Part shown: piece after piece, positions 1 to 11,347 of the stretch
How the letters are laid out: each line of letters opens with the position of its first letter
Position numbering within the stretch: position 1 is the first letter of the stretch
Assembly: GCA_001725945.1 (NCBI GenBank)
Contig: LRMT01000027.1
Span: 35,456 to 99,455, forward strand
Length of the DNA stretch: 64,000 bases
DNA from: Cupriavidus sp. UYMMa02A
GTDB lineage: Bacteria; Pseudomonadota; Gammaproteobacteria; Burkholderiales; Burkholderiaceae
Direction of reading: 5' to 3'
Notes under the pieces: model-generated
The model's database searches: none
What the model saw: the letters and a program-made list of their open reading frames with translations, nothing else
Told to the model about the DNA's origin: nothing
Position numbers and translations under genes: made by a program

Positions 1-264
1 TTGGCTCGCTGGCCTGAACCGGGTGTGCGATCGATTCTTCTGGCAAACCAATCGACTGTCAAGCTGGCGGATTCCCCACTCCCGGCAGGGTGTGGCGGGA
101 ATGGGACGGCGGCAGATGGTACCGTGTGGGGGTGCGCACAGTGGTGCGGGGGCGCAGGCGGTAGCCTGCCAGCGTACCCCGCTCACGTGCATTGCAGTGC
201 CTTTGGCGCTTTTTAAACGTCGGCGAATGGGTGGTGCGGGTCTGAATCCTGAGACTGCTCCCCA
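1..264. other. Upstream region of clpS, no gene recognised
   Basis: This stretch has short open frames on both strands, but none resembles a protein I recognise and none has a convincing ribosome binding site. In related genomes a cold-shock gene usually precedes clpS; no cold-shock coding sequence is visible here. It is best read as intergenic sequence ahead of the clpS promoter. Confidence 0.5.
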
Positions 265-266
265 AA

Positions 267-294
267 TTGCAGAGTTGTGAGTAAGGGTTAGAAT
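267..294 (+). promoter_or_regulatory. Candidate sigma-70 promoter of clpS-clpA
   Basis: A TTGCAG hexamer (267-272) and a TAGAAT hexamer (289-294) are separated by 16 bases. The expected transcription start falls at about 300-301, essentially on the clpS ATG, so this promoter would give a leaderless or nearly leaderless mRNA. No clear Shine-Dalgarno sequence lies before that ATG. A promoter further upstream cannot be excluded. Confidence 0.4.
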
Positions 295-300
295 AAAGCC

Positions 301-627
301 ATGGCTACACGGCTGGCGAATGTCCCACAACGCGAAGCAGGCACCATTCTGGAGCGGAAAGAGCAGCAGCTCAAACCGCCCGCTATGTACAAGGTGCTGC
401 TGCTCAATGACGACTACACTCCGATGGAGTTTGTAGTCATGATCCTGCAACAATATTTCAGCAGGGACCGGGAAACGGCGACGCAGATCATGCTCACCGT
501 ACACCGGGAAGGAAAGGGCGTCTGCGGTATCTACACCAGAGATATTGCAGCGACCAAGGTCGAGCTGGTGTCAACGCACGCGCGGCAGGCGGGGCACCCC
601 TTGCAGTGCGTGATGGAGGAAGCATGA
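301..627 (+). CDS. clpS: ATP-dependent Clp protease adaptor ClpS
   Basis: ClpS is the cytoplasmic N-recognin adaptor that delivers N-degron substrates to ClpAP. The 108-residue product has the usual length with a flexible N-terminal arm. The conserved core starts at about residue 30 with [14 protein letters not shown], whose Asn-Asp-Asp and following helix form the N-degron pocket, and the [10 protein letters not shown] segment follows. The start was chosen because the N-terminus matches betaproteobacterial ClpS. The stop overlaps the clpA start (ATGA at 624-627), which implies translational coupling with its partner chaperone. The frame is intact. Confidence 0.97.
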   Translation: MATRLANVPQREAGTILERKEQQLKPPAMYKVLLLNDDYTPMEFVVMILQQYFSRDRETATQIMLTVHREGKGVCGIYTRDIAATKVELVSTHARQAGHPLQCVMEEA

Positions 628-2921
628 TTGCGCAAGAATTGGAAGTGAGCCTGCACATGGCGTTTGTTGAGGCCCGGCAGGCACGCCACGAGTTCATTAC
701 CGTGGAGCACCTGCTGCTGGCATTGCTCGACAATCCCACGGCAGCTGAAGTCTTGCGCGCGTGCGCGGCCAATATCGAGGACCTGCGCACAAGCCTGAAG
801 AACTTCATCGCGGATAACACGCCGGTGGTGCCGGGGACCGACGAGGTCGACACCCAGCCCACACTCGGTTTCCAGCGCGTCATCCAGCGCGCGATCATGC
901 ACGTCCAGTCAACTTCCAACGGCAAGAAGGAAGTGACCGGTGCCAACGTGCTCGTCGCCATCTTTGGCGAGAAGGATTCGCACGCGGTCTACTACCTGCA
1001 GCAGCAGGGCGTGACCCGCCTGGACGTGGTGAATTTCATCAGCCACGGCATCCGCAAGGACCAGTCCGAGCCGGCCAAGCATGGCGACGGCACGGGCGAG
1101 GGCGAGGGCGGCGATGGCAAGGAAAGTCCGCTCGAGCAATACACGCAGAACCTGAACACGCTGGCCAAGGCCGGCAAGATCGACCCGCTGATCGGCCGCG
1201 AAAGCGAAGTCGAGCGCGTGGTACAGGTGCTGTGCCGCCGGCGCAAGAACAATCCGTTGCTCGTCGGCGAGGCCGGTGTCGGCAAAACCGCCATTGCGGA
1301 AGGCCTGGCCTGGCGCATCACCAAGAACGAGGTGCCGGACATCCTGGAAAAGGCGACCGTCTACTCGCTCGACATGGGCGCGCTGCTGGCCGGCACCAAG
1401 TACCGAGGTGATTTCGAGCAACGCCTGAAGGGCGTGCTGAAGTCGCTCAAGGACAACCCGAACGCGATCCTGTTCATCGACGAGATCCACACGCTGATCG
1501 GCGCAGGCGCCGCATCGGGCGGCACGCTCGACGCGAGCAACCTGCTCAAGCCGGCGCTGTCGTCGGGCCAGCTCAAGTGCATCGGCGCGACCACCTTCAC
1601 CGAGTACCGAGGCATCTTCGAGAAGGATGCGGCACTGTCGCGGCGCTTCCAGAAGATCGACGTGGTCGAACCGTCGGTGGACCAGACCGTGCAGATCCTG
1701 CGCGGCCTGAAGTCGCGCTTCGAGGAGCACCACGGCGTCAAGTACGCGGCCTCGGCGCTGACCGCGGCGGCCGAATTGTCGGCGCGCTTCATCACCGACC
1801 GCCACCTGCCTGACAAGGCGATCGACGTGATCGACGAAGCCGGTGCGGCGCAGCGCATCCTGCCGAAGTCCAAGCAGAAGAAGACCATCGGCAAGGGCGA
1901 GATCGAGGACATTGTCTCGCGCATTGCGCGCATCCCGCCGCAGAGCGTGAACCAGGACGACCGCAGCAAGCTGCAGACGCTGGAGCGCGACCTGAAGTCG
2001 GTGGTGTTTGGCCAGGATCCGGCCATCGAGGCGCTGGCCTCCGCGATCAAGATGTCGCGCGCGGGCCTGGGCAAGACCGACAAGCCGATCGGCTCGTTCC
2101 TGTTTTCGGGCCCCACCGGCGTGGGCAAGACCGAAGTTGCCAAGCAACTTGCCTTCATCATGGGCATCGAACTGCTGCGCTTCGACATGTCCGAATACAT
2201 GGAACGCCATGCGGTGAGCCGTCTGATCGGCGCGCCGCCGGGGTACGTCGGCTTCGACCAGGGCGGCCTGCTGACCGAGGCCGTCACCAAGAAGCCGCAC
2301 TGCGTGCTGCTGCTTGATGAAATCGAAAAGGCGCATCCGGATATCTTCAATATCCTGCTGCAGGTGATGGACCATGGTTCGCTGACCGACAACAACGGCC
2401 GGCGCGCCGACTTCCGCAACGTGATCATCATCATGACCACCAATGCGGGGGCGGAGACCATGAATCGGGCCACCATCGGTTTCACCACGTCGCGCGAGCA
2501 GGGCGACGAGATGGCCGACATCAAGCGCATGTTCACGCCTGAGTTCCGTAACCGCCTGGACGCGATGATCAGCTTCCGCTCGCTCGACGAGGAAATCATC
2601 CTGCGCGTGGTCGACAAGTTCCTGATGCAGCTCGAGGAGCAGCTCCACGAGAAGAAGGTGGAAGCCAGCTTCACCGAGAAACTGCGCAAGTTCCTGGCGC
2701 ACAAGGGCTTCGACCCGCTGATGGGCGCGCGCCCGATGCAGCGCCTGATCCAGGACTTGATCCGCAAGGCCCTGGCCGACGAGTTGCTGTTCGGCAAGCT
2801 GGTGTCCGGTGGCAAGGTTGTGGTCGATCTCGACGAGCAGGACCAGATCAAGCTGGACTTCTCCGAGGCCGATCCGGAGCCGCCTGAAGCGCCGGAAAGC
2901 GAGCAGCGCGCGGAGGCCTGA
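624..2921 (+). CDS. clpA: ATP-dependent Clp protease ATP-binding subunit ClpA
   Basis: ClpA is the AAA+ unfoldase of the ClpAP protease. The protein (765 residues) has the N-terminal double Clp-N domain, a first AAA+ module with Walker A GEAGVGKT and Walker B LFIDEIH, and a second with GPTGVGKT and [10 protein letters not shown], followed by the C-terminal D2-small domain. I start at the ATG at 624, preceded by GGAGGA, rather than the in-frame GTG at 606, because [10 protein letters not shown] is the family N-terminus and gives the ATGA overlap with clpS. A hairpin terminator follows about 55 bases downstream. The frame is intact over 2.3 kb. Confidence 0.97.
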   Translation: MIAQELEVSLHMAFVEARQARHEFITVEHLLLALLDNPTAAEVLRACAANIEDLRTSLKNFIADNTPVVPGTDEVDTQPTLGFQRVIQRAIMHVQSTSNGKKEVTGANVLVAIFGEKDSHAVYYLQQQGVTRLDVVNFISHGIRKDQSEPAKHGDGTGEGEGGDGKESPLEQYTQNLNTLAKAGKIDPLIGRESEVERVVQVLCRRRKNNPLLVGEAGVGKTAIAEGLAWRITKNEVPDILEKATVYSLDMGALLAGTKYRGDFEQRLKGVLKSLKDNPNAILFIDEIHTLIGAGAASGGTLDASNLLKPALSSGQLKCIGATTFTEYRGIFEKDAALSRRFQKIDVVEPSVDQTVQILRGLKSRFEEHHGVKYAASALTAAAELSARFITDRHLPDKAIDVIDEAGAAQRILPKSKQKKTIGKGEIEDIVSRIARIPPQSVNQDDRSKLQTLERDLKSVVFGQDPAIEALASAIKMSRAGLGKTDKPIGSFLFSGPTGVGKTEVAKQLAFIMGIELLRFDMSEYMERHAVSRLIGAPPGYVGFDQGGLLTEAVTKKPHCVLLLDEIEKAHPDIFNILLQVMDHGSLTDNNGRRADFRNVIIIMTTNAGAETMNRATIGFTTSREQGDEMADIKRMFTPEFRNRLDAMISFRSLDEEIILRVVDKFLMQLEEQLHEKKVEASFTEKLRKFLAHKGFDPLMGARPMQRLIQDLIRKALADELLFGKLVSGGKVVVDLDEQDQIKLDFSEADPEPPEAPESEQRAEA

Positions 2922-2975
2922 GCAGGCACGCGAGGACATTGTCTGCAATTGCGGCCATCCTCGGGCAAAATACAG

Positions 2976-3005
2976 GGGCGGCAGAAATGCCGCCCTTTGT
3001 TTTTT
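2976..3005 (+). terminator. Rho-independent terminator after clpA
   Basis: An 8-bp GC-rich stem (GGGCGGCA at 2976-2983, TGCCGCCC at 2988-2995) closes a GAAA loop and is followed by a T-rich run. It ends the clpS-clpA transcript before the next gene at 3045. Confidence 0.9.
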
Positions 3006-3044
3006 GTCCCGGCAGCCGACCCGCTGCCCCTTCCTGAAAGACCG

Positions 3045-4070
3045 ATGTCCCGTCCCGAACGCACGCGGCTGCGCCGCATGCTGCTCAAAGTCCTGCCGCT
3101 GGCCGCCACGCCCCTGAGCGTGGTGCAGGCGATTGCCGCCCCCGCCGCCACTGCCGCAAGCGCGCCAGCCGAATTGCCCGCGAGCGGCCGTCCGATCTCC
3201 ATGGTCCTGCCGTTCCCGCCGGGCGGCAGCGTCGACATCGTGGCACGCCAGCTCCAGCCAGGCCTCAAGACTTTGCTGGGACAGACGGTCGTGGTCGACA
3301 ACAAGCCGGGCGCGGGCGGCTGATCGCCTCAAGCACCGTGGCGCGGGCCCGGCCCGATGGCAACACGCTGCTGATGGCGTTCGACACGCATGCGATCAAC
3401 CCGTTCGCCTACAAGCAGCTTCCGTACGACACCTTCCGCGATTTCACGCCGATCTCACAACTCGTGCGTTTCCCGCTCGTGATCGCCGCCAACCCGGCGC
3501 TGCCGGCGTCGAATGTGCGCGAGCTGATCGCGCTCGCCAAGGCCAGGCCTGAAGGCGTGCGCTATGCCTCATCCGGCATTGGCAGCCTCAACCAGCTTGC
3601 CGCCGAGGCGCTGGCGACCGAGGCCGGCGTGCACATGCTGCATGTTCCCTACAAGGCGGCGGCCCCGCCGTGCAGGCTGTGCTGTCGAACGAGGTCGACA
3701 TCTTCTTCAGCAGCTATGCGGCCGTGCAGGCGCATGTCGCGGCCAAGACCATCAAGGTGCTTGGCGTGACCGGCACCAGCCGATTGAAGCAGCTGCCGCA
3801 GGTGCCCACGGTGGCCGAGCAGGGCTTGCGCGGGTTCGAGGCGTACTCGTGGATCGGCGTGTTCGGCCCGGCAAACATGGCGCCAGTTACGGTGAGCCGC
3901 ATCCACGATGCGCTGGTCGAATCGCTGCACCAGCCGCGCGTGATCGATGCGCTGGCCGCACAGGGTTTCGAGATTGTCGGCGGCAGCCAGCCGAACTCGG
4001 CAACCTGGTGCGCCACGAGCACGACAAGTGGCAGGCCGTGGCGCGCAAGGCCAACATCCAGTTCGAGTAA
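3045..4070 (+). CDS. Bug/TctC family tripartite tricarboxylate receptor (three frameshifts)
   Basis: This is a periplasmic solute receptor of the Bug (TctC-like) family, which binds small carboxylates or related metabolites. A signal peptide covers about residues 1-37. Family motifs are [15 protein letters not shown] and [11 protein letters not shown] near the N-terminus, and an HVPYK segment mid-protein. The frame is broken near 3321, 3659 and 4003. At each site one added base restores the family sequence, for example KGGGPAVQ at 3659, and the last frame ends in [10 protein letters not shown] at 4070. No TctA/TctB membrane genes are nearby, as is usual for orphan Bug proteins. The ligand is unknown. 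Confidence 0.85.
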
Positions 4071-4917
4071 TGGCAAAACAGGCCGAAATGTTCGACCACG
4101 CGTCGTGGTCTGCCCCGATCTCGATGCCGGCGCCGACGCCTGGCGCCGGCTCGGCTTTACGCTGACGCCGCGCGGCTACCATACGCTGGGTTCGCAGAAC
4201 CACTGCATCATGCTCGCGCGCGACTACGTCGAACTGCTGCATGTCACGGCACCCAATCCGAGCCGGCAGTATTACTGGGATGCACAGGCCCGCGGTGGCG
4301 GCTGCGCGGCGATGTCATGCAAGAGTGCCGACGCCTTTGCCACGGCGGCGCGGCTGCGCGAGGGCGGGTGGCATACCTCCGACCCGATCGAGTTTTCCCG
4401 TCCCGTAGTGCTCGACGATGGCAGCGAGCAAGCTGCCACGTTCCGTGTCACGGCACTCGACGACGCACCGGGTGCGCGCTACTTCGTTTGCGAGCACCGC
4501 ACGCCGGAACTGCTCTGGCGGCCGGAATGGAGGCGCCACGCCAATGGCGCGCAGGGCATTGCATCGATGTTCCTCGTGGTGGCGCCGGCGCTGGTGGATG
4601 CGGCCGGCCGCGCCTATGCGGAACTGACCGGCGGCGAGATGACCCAGCTCAGCGACCACATCTGCAGCCTGGCGCTGGACGATGCCACGCTGGTCATCAG
4701 CACGCCGCAGGCGCTGGCGGCGGCAACCGGCACCTCGCATATCCGGCGCGACGTGCCTGGCTATGCGGCGATCCGTCTGCGCACCGATGCGCTGGCAGAG
4801 GCGCGTCTGCTCTGGCGCGATGCCGGTATTCCGGCCCAGGACCTGGGGCCGCATGAAACCCTGATTCCGGCGGACGCCGCCGGTGGCGTGGCCCTGCTGT
4901 TCGCACAGCAGGGTTGA
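4070..4917 (+). CDS. VOC/glyoxalase-like domain protein (frameshift near 4103)
   Basis: The product is a two-module glyoxalase-like protein of about 280 residues, similar in style to the Glyoxalase_3 family (PF13468). The start of the domain reads VVCPDLDAGADAWRRLGF, followed by a GSQNHCIML segment typical of this fold. The start at 4070 overlaps the upstream stop; the ATG at 4088 (MFDH) is an alternative. One base is missing near 4103: MFDH lies in one frame and VVCPDLDA in the next. Such proteins bind or isomerise small metabolites, but the substrate here cannot be told. It is convergent with dut. Confidence 0.7.
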
Positions 4918-4938
4918 TACCCTGAGGCCAGCCAGCGC

Positions 4939-5438
4939 TCAGGCGGTGGCCTTGGCGTGGTGCACGCCGGTCGAGCCGAAACCGCCGGCGCGCGCTCGCT
5001 GCTTTCCGAGAATTCTTCGACCGTCGTGAACACCGGGCGCAGCACGGGCACGAACATCATCTGCGCGATGCGCTCGCCCGGCTGGATCACGATCGGCTCG
5101 GTGCCGGGCGCGTTGCGGTTCCACACGCTGACCATGATCTGGCCCTGGTAGTCCGCATCGATCACGCCGATCGAATTGCCCAGCACCAGTCCTTTCTTGT
5201 GGCCCAGCCCCGAGCGCGGCACGATGGTCGCGGCCATATAGGGGTTGCCCATATGCACGGCGATGCCGGCCGGCACCAGTTGCGCGGCGGTACCCGGCGC
5301 GATCGACACGGGCGCGTCGACGCAGGCATGCAGGTCGATGGCGGCGGCCATGTCGCTCTGGTAGCCGGGCAGGCCCCACTCGTTCAGGCGGGCATCCAGT
5401 ACCTTGATTTCAACGGAGGGGTTCAGTTCTTGGCTCAT
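4939..5438 (-). CDS. dut: Deoxyuridine 5'-triphosphate nucleotidohydrolase (frameshift near C-terminus)
   Basis: dUTPase hydrolyses dUTP to dUMP and pyrophosphate, keeping uracil out of DNA and feeding thymidylate synthesis. All trimeric dUTPase motifs are visible: AAIDLHAC (motif 1), VPRSGLGHK (motif 2), GNSIGVIDADYQGQI (motif 3) and RIAQMMFVPV (motif 4). One G is missing near 4997, so the frame runs on into unrelated residues. Restoring it gives the C-terminal motif 5, RGAGGFGSTG, and the stop at 4939. Length after repair is about 166 residues, normal for bacteria. Confidence 0.93.
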
Positions 5439-5490
5439 ATCGGGATCGGTTCAGCGAATTCACGGCAAGGGCGCTATGCGTTGCCGGGCT

Positions 5491-6514
5491 TCAGTTATCG
5501 GAATTCAGTTCAAACGCTTCAGCCAGCAACTCGTAAGTGCGCAGCCGGGCGGCATAGGTCGCGGTGACGCTCAGCACGACCAGTTCGTCCGCGGCGAACT
5601 GCTCGCGCAGGGCGAGCATGCGCTCGGTCACGCGCTCGGGCGTGCCGCAGATCGTACGCGGGCGTCGCGTTCGATGATCAACTGGTCGCGCTCGGTCGGG
5701 ATGTGGTTTCCGGCCTGCTCGAGCGAGGGAATCGGTGCGTTCACGCCATAGGCCATCTGCAGGCGGCGCAGGTCCACGGCGCGTTCCAGCTCGGCCGCTT
5801 CGGCGTCGGTATCGGCGCAGATCACGAAGATGGCGGCGGCGCTGTAGGGCTGTGATTCATAGCCGGACCGGAAATCTTCGCGATACTGCCGGGCGACGAG
5901 GTGGCCGCTGTGGGCATTGATGAAATGCGCAAACGCAAAGCGCAGCCCGAGGCGCGCGGCAAGCGCACCGCCGTAGTCGCTGGAGCCCAGCACCCACAGT
6001 TCGGGCTGCGTATCCACGACGGGCTGCAGCAGCACGCCCTCGGCCAGATGGCCGGCCGGCACATCGCCGCGCAGCAGGCAGGACAGGTCCCGCACCTGTT
6101 CCTCGAACTGCGCGCCACGGTCGTAGTGGCCCATCGCCACGGCCTGTGCCGTGCGCATGTCGCCGCCGGGCGCGCGGCCCACGCCAAGATCGATGCGGTT
6201 CGGGAACAGGCCTTCGAGCATGCGGAACTGTTCGGCGACCTTGAACGGGCTGTAGTAGGGCAGCATGACACCGCCCGAGCCGAGCCGGATGCGCTGCGTG
6301 ACACTGCCGATGCGCGCGAGCATCACTTCGGGCGCCGGATTGCAGACGCCGCGCAGGCCATGGTGCTCGGCGCACCAGTAGCGCGTGTAGCCGAGCGCAT
6401 CGGCCATCTGGGCGAGTTCTACGGTGGCAGCCAGCGCGTCGCGCGCGGTATGGCCGGCGATGACCGGGCTCTGGTCGAGCACGGACAGGCGCAGCGGGGT
6501 CGGGTGGTGGTCAT
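5491..6514 (-). CDS. LLM-class flavin-dependent oxidoreductase, luciferase-like (two frameshifts)
   Basis: The protein belongs to the bacterial luciferase-like monooxygenase family, which uses reduced FMN supplied by a partner reductase. Visible landmarks are LSVLDQSPV near the start, [29 protein letters not shown] and LGVGRAPGG. The ATG at 6514 lies 6 bases after the coaBC stop, so the two are probably co-transcribed. Single-base losses near 6500 and 5660 displace the first 10 and the last 55 codons; the terminal frame reads to EAFELNSDN and a stop at 5491. The substrate is unknown. Confidence 0.8.
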
Positions 6515-6520
6515 GGCGCG

Positions 6521-7721
6521 TCAGGGTTGGGCGCGGCCCGGCAGGCGCTGGCCGATCGCGGTCACGAGCTGGCGCGCCAGCGTGAGCTTGTCAGCGCGCG
6601 GCAGCCGGGTCATGCCGGCGGCATCGAACAGCACGATCTCGTTGTCGTCGAGGCCGAAGGTATGGTGGCCGATATTGCCGACCAGCAGCGGCACGCCTTT
6701 GCGCTGGCGCTTCTGCTCGCCGTACTGCTCGAGATTCTCGCTCTCGGCGGCGAAGCCGACACAGTAGGGCGCATCGGTACGCGCGGCCACGGTGGCGAGA
6801 ATGTCCGGGTTCTGCACGAACTGCAGCGTCGGCGTATCGGTGGCGTTGGCCTTTTTCAGCTTCTGCTGCGAGACCTCGGCGGGGCGCCAGTCGGCCACGG
6901 CCGCGACCGCGATGAACACATCCACATCGCGCAGCTGGGCCAGCACCGTGTCATGCATCTGCTGCGCGCTGCGCACGTCGGTTCGCACCACGCCGCGCGC
7001 GTGGGCAGGCCGGTCGGGCCGGACACCAGCAGCACTTCGGCGCCGGACTCACGCGCAGCACGGGCGATCGAAAAGCCCATCTTGCCCGAGGAAAGATTGG
7101 TGATGCCGCGCACCGGGTCGATCGCCTCGAAGGTCGGGCCGGCGGTGATCAGCACGCGCTTGCCAGCAAGCGGTTTGGGCTGGAAGAACGCGATGATGTC
7201 ATCGACCAGCTCTTCCGGCTCCAGCATGCGACCGTCGCCGACTTCGCCGCAGGCTGGTCGCCGCTGCCGGGGCCCAGGATGGCGACGCCATCCGCACGCA
7301 GCTGCGCCGCGTTGCGTTGCGTCGGTGCCGCGGCCCACATCTGCCGGTTCATGGCCGGGGCCACGAGCAGCGGGCAGTCGCGCGCGATGCACAGCGTGGT
7401 GAGCAGGTCATCGCACAGGCCATTGGCCAGCTTGGCCAGGAAGTCGGTCGACGCGGGCGCGATCACGATGGCGTCGGCCTCGCGCGAGAGGTCGATGTGC
7501 GCCATGTTGTTGTCGACGCGCGCATCCCACTGCGACAGGAAGACCGGGCGGCCCGACAGGGCCTGCATGGTGACCGGGGTGATGAAATGGGTCGCCGCCT
7601 CGGTCATCGCCACCTGAACCGTGGCGCCGGCCTTGGTCAGCAGGCGGACCAGCTCGGCCGACTTGTAGCAGGCGATGCCGCCGGTCAGGCCGAGAACGAT
7701 GTGCTTGCCGCGCAAATCCAT
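6521..7721 (-). CDS. coaBC: Bifunctional phosphopantothenoylcysteine decarboxylase / phosphopantothenate-cysteine ligase (two frameshifts)
   Basis: CoaBC catalyses two consecutive steps of coenzyme A synthesis. The N-terminal flavoprotein half shows [14 protein letters not shown], the catalytic region ending [18 protein letters not shown], and an interrupted [15 protein letters not shown] (the conserved Cys of CoaC). The CoaB half begins [18 protein letters not shown] with NLSSGKMG, and later has AAVADWRP and KLKK. One base is missing near 7252 and one near 7000; repairing both gives a continuous protein of about 400 residues. The gene is essential, so sequencing error is the likely cause. 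Confidence 0.93.
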
Positions 7722-7796
7722 GGAAGGCTCGTCAGAGAATGGGATTTCGGCATGATACCGGCAGCCGCGCGGCTGCGGCGGCGGCTCGGTGCCGGC

Positions 7797-8327
7797 TCAG
7801 TGGCGGCGCACGCGCCGCAGCTCATCCACGATCAGCAGCACCGCGCCCACGGTGATGGCGCAGTCGGCGACGTTGAACGCCGGCCAGTGGTAGTTGCGCA
7901 CGTAGAAATCGAGGAAGTCGATCACGTGTCCGTAGACCACGCGGTCGACCACGTTGCCGATGGCACCGCCGAGAATCAGCGACACGGCGAAGCAGAACAG
8001 CTTCTGCCCCGTATGGCGGTACAGCAGCCAGACGATGAACGCCCCGACCACGAGCCCCAGCCCGGTGAAGAACCAGCGCTGCCAGCCGCCGGCTTCGGCC
8101 AGGAAGCTGAATGCCGCGCCCTTGTTGTACACCAGGACCAGATTGAAGAAGCGCGTCACTGGGCGCGATTCGCCGTACGTGAACGTACGCACGATGACGA
8201 TCTTGAAGAACTGGTCCAGCACCACCACCAGCAGGGCAAACGCCATCCACAGCAGCGGCGTGGTGTTGCCCGAGGCCTTGTTATTGCGGCGAGCGGGGCG
8301 CGCGGAACGGGTCGTGGTCGATGCCAT
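7797..8327 (-). CDS. lspA: Lipoprotein signal peptidase (signal peptidase II)
   Basis: LspA is the inner-membrane aspartyl protease that removes the signal peptide from diacylglyceryl-modified prolipoproteins. The 176-residue product has four hydrophobic segments. The two catalytic aspartates sit in the family motifs GNVVDR (Asp128) and FNVAD (Asp155). The start at 8327 overlaps the ileS stop by one base (TGATG), and the ileS-lspA pairing is typical of the family. A longer open frame upstream of this ATG is ignored because it lies inside ileS. The frame is intact. Confidence 0.95.
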   Translation of the reverse strand: MASTTTRSARPARRNNKASGNTTPLLWMAFALLVVVLDQFFKIVIVRTFTYGESRPVTRFFNLVLVYNKGAAFSFLAEAGGWQRWFFTGLGLVVGAFIVWLLYRHTGQKLFCFAVSLILGGAIGNVVDRVVYGHVIDFLDFYVRNYHWPAFNVADCAITVGAVLLIVDELRRVRRH

Positions 8328-11215
8328 CAGGCATGGCTCCTGTGTTCTCCGGCGCCGAACAGGTTGCTGTCGCAGCGGCCGCAAAGGGTCGGGTGGTCCG
8401 GGTTCTGGCCGACGTCGGCACGATAGTGCCAGCAGCGTTCGCACTTCGCGTGCTCCGATGCCGCCACGGTGACAAGCAGGTCGCCAGCCTCAGGGGCGGG
8501 CGTGACCGTGGCCGCCGATGTCAGCAGCACGAAGCGCAGATCGTCCTCCAGGCTCTGCAGCGCGGCCAGCACCGGGCCACCGGCCTGGATGTTGACTTCG
8601 GCCTGCAGCGACGAGCCAATCGCGCCTTCCACGCGCACCGCCTCGAGCTGCTTCGTGACTTCCGCGCGGACTTCGCGCAGCGCGTGCCACTTCTGCAACA
8701 GGTGGTCGGCCTCATCGACGCCGGGCAGCGTGTAGTAGGTGCTGGTGAAGATGGTGTCGGTGTGGCCGGTGCCGTGCGCGAATACCTTCCAGGCTTCCTC
8801 GGCGGTGAACGACAGGAACGGCGCCATCCAGTGCAGCATGGCCTGGGTGATGTGATACAGCGCGTTCTGCGCCGCGCGGCGGGCCTTGGAGTCCACCGCG
8901 GTGGTGTAGAGGCGGTCCTTCAACACGTCCAGGTAGAAGCCGCCCAGGTCTTCCGAGCAGAAGGTCTGCAGCTTGGCCACGACGGGGTGGAACTCGTACG
9001 CGTCGTAGTGCGACAGCACTTCCTTCTGCAGGCGCTCGGTCAGCGCCACGGCGTAGCGGTCGATCTCCAGCCATTCCGAGGCCGGCAGCTCATGCTTCGC
9101 GTGGTCATAGTCGGACAGGTTCGACAGCAGGAAGCGCAGCGTGTTGCGGATGCGGCGATAGCTTTCCACCACGCGCTTGAGGATCTCGTCGGAGATCGAC
9201 AGCTCGCCCGAGTAGTCGGTCGAGGCCACCCACAGGCGGATGATCTCGGCGCCCATCTTGTTGGCGATGTCCTGCGGCGACACGGTATTGCCGACCGACT
9301 TGGACATCTTGCGGCCTTCGCCGTCCACGGTGAAGCCGTGCGTCAACAGCGCCTTGTAGGGCGGCTTGCCGTACAGCATCGAGGCGGTCAGCAGAGACGA
9401 ATGGAACCAGCCGCGGTGCTGGTCCGAGCCTTCGAGGTACAGGTCCGCCAGGCGGCCGTCGGATTCATCGGCCGACGGGTCGTACAGGTCGTCGCGGTGC
9501 GAGCCGCGGATCACGGTCCAGTGCGTGGTGCCCGAATCGAACCACACGTCGAGCGTGTCGCGGTTCTTCTCGTACTGGGCGGCCTCGTCGCCGAGCAGTT
9601 CGGCCGGGTCCAGCGCCTGCCAGGCCTCGATGCCGTGCTGCTCGACGCGTTTGGCGACTTCTTCCAGCAGCTCAGGCGTGCGCGGATGCAGCGCGCCGGT
9701 TTCCTTGTGCACGAAGAAGGCCATCGGCACGCCCCACTGGCGCTGACGCGACAGCGTCCAGTCCGGGCGGTTGGCGATCATGTTGTGCAGGCGCTGCTTG
9801 CCCCACGACGGATAGAACTCGGTCGCTTCGATGCCGGCCAGCGCAGTCTCGCGCAGGGTCGGCACGGTCTTGCCGTCCTGCTCGACGGGGTCAACGTCCA
9901 TGCCCGCGAACCACTGCGAGGTGGCGCGGTAGATGATCGGCGTCTTGTGACGCCAGCAGTGCATGTAGCTGTGGGTGTACTTGTGCGAGTTGAACAGGTT
10001 GCCGGACGCCTTCAGCACTTCGACGATCTTCGGGTTCGCATCCCAGATCGACAGGCCGCCGAACAGCGGCAACGTGCCCGCGTAGATACCGTTGCCCATT
10101 ACCGGGCTGATGATGTCGTGGTCGCTCATGCCGTGCGCCTTGCACGACTGGAAGTCTTCCACGCCATAGGCCGGCGCCGAGTGCACGATGCCCGAGCCGG
10201 TGTCGGTGGTCACGTAGTCGCGAGGTAGATCGGCGACAGGCGGTCATAGCCGGCGTCCATCTTTGCCAGCGGATGATGGAAGCGGATTTCCGACAGTGCG
10301 GCGCCGGTGGTGGTCGCCACGACCTTGCCTTCGAGTTCATAGATCTTGAGCTGTTCCTCGACGCGCTCGGTGGCCAGGATCAGGTAGCCGCGCGGCGTGT
10401 CGACCAGCGCGTACTCCACTTCCGGGTGCACGTTGAGCGCCTGGTTGCTCGGGATCGTCCACGGCGTGGTGGTCCAGATCACGATCCAGCCGGGCTTGGC
10501 GTTGATCTGCTCGATCGAAAGCTTGAACGCATGCGCGAGCTTGTCGGTCTCGGCGAACGGGAAGCCCACGTCGATCGACAGGTCGACCTTGTCCTTGTAC
10601 TCGACCTCGGCCTCGGCCAGTGCCGAGCCGCAGTCGAAGCACCAGTTCACCGGCTTCAGGCCGCGGAACACGTAGCCCTTTTCCATGATCTTGCCGAGGG
10701 CGCGCAGTTCGTCGGCCTCGTTGCTGTAGTTCATGGTCAGGTACGGGTGGTCCCAGTCGCCGAGCACGCCCAGGCGTCAAAGTCCACCATCTGGCGCTTG
10801 ATCTGCTCGCTGGCGTAGGCACGGGCCTTGGCCTGGACTTCCTGCACCGGCAGGCCCTTGCCGAACTGCTTTTCGATCTGGATCTCGATCGGCATGCCGT
10901 GCAGTCCCAGCCCGGCACGTAGACGGCGTCCAGTCCGGTCAGCCCGCGCGCCTTGACGATCATGTCCTTGAGGACCTTGTTGACGGCGTGCCCGATGTGG
11001 ATGTCGCCATTGGCGTACGGCGGGCCGTCGTGCAGCACGAACTTCTTCGCGCCCCTGCGAGCTGCGCGGATCTTCTTGTAGAGCTGCTTTTCCTGCCACT
11101 GCTTGACCCACTGCGGTTCGCGCTTGGGCAGGTCGCCGCGCATCGGGAACGGGGTGTCCAGCAGGTTGACCGGATATTTGCTTTTCTCGGGCTTGGCGCG
11201 TTTGTCGTCGGACAT
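8327..11215 (-). CDS. ileS: Isoleucyl-tRNA synthetase (three frameshifts)
   Basis: IleS charges tRNA-Ile and edits mischarged valine. The class I signatures are present: HIGH within [12 protein letters not shown] and KMSKS within [12 protein letters not shown]. The CP1 editing domain lies between them, including [12 protein letters not shown] and [15 protein letters not shown]. The C-terminal zinc site shows CERC and CGRC. The start at 11215 ([17 protein letters not shown]) matches betaproteobacterial IleS. One base is missing near 10905 (WDCHGMPIE), 10775 ([10 protein letters not shown]) and 10222 (YLADYVTTD). With repair the enzyme is about 960 residues. Essential gene; ribF lies upstream and lspA downstream on the same strand. 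Confidence 0.95.
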
Positions 11216-11347
11216 GTCGATTCTCGGGGCAATTCGTTTGGCGCGCACCGGGCCGTTGATTTGGCCACGCATGGGTCGCACTTGGGGGTGCGCGCAGGAA
11301 AGACTGGATGGGGCGGAGCGCGAACCGGCACCGCAGGTGCCGGGCCG

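Noticed and set aside
1..216. Short frame at the left edge of the window
   Set aside because: Low-complexity Gly/Ala-rich translation, no ribosome binding site, competing frames on both strands.
909..3332. Very long open frame (807 codons) on the minus strand over clpA
   Set aside because: It is antisense to the clearly recognised clpA, has Arg/His-rich composition typical of GC-rich antisense frames, and no recognisable domain.
3670..4917. A single frame joining the end of the Bug receptor to the glyoxalase-like protein
   Set aside because: It arises because both genes carry a frameshift. The Bug frame properly ends at 4070, where the glyoxalase-like gene begins.
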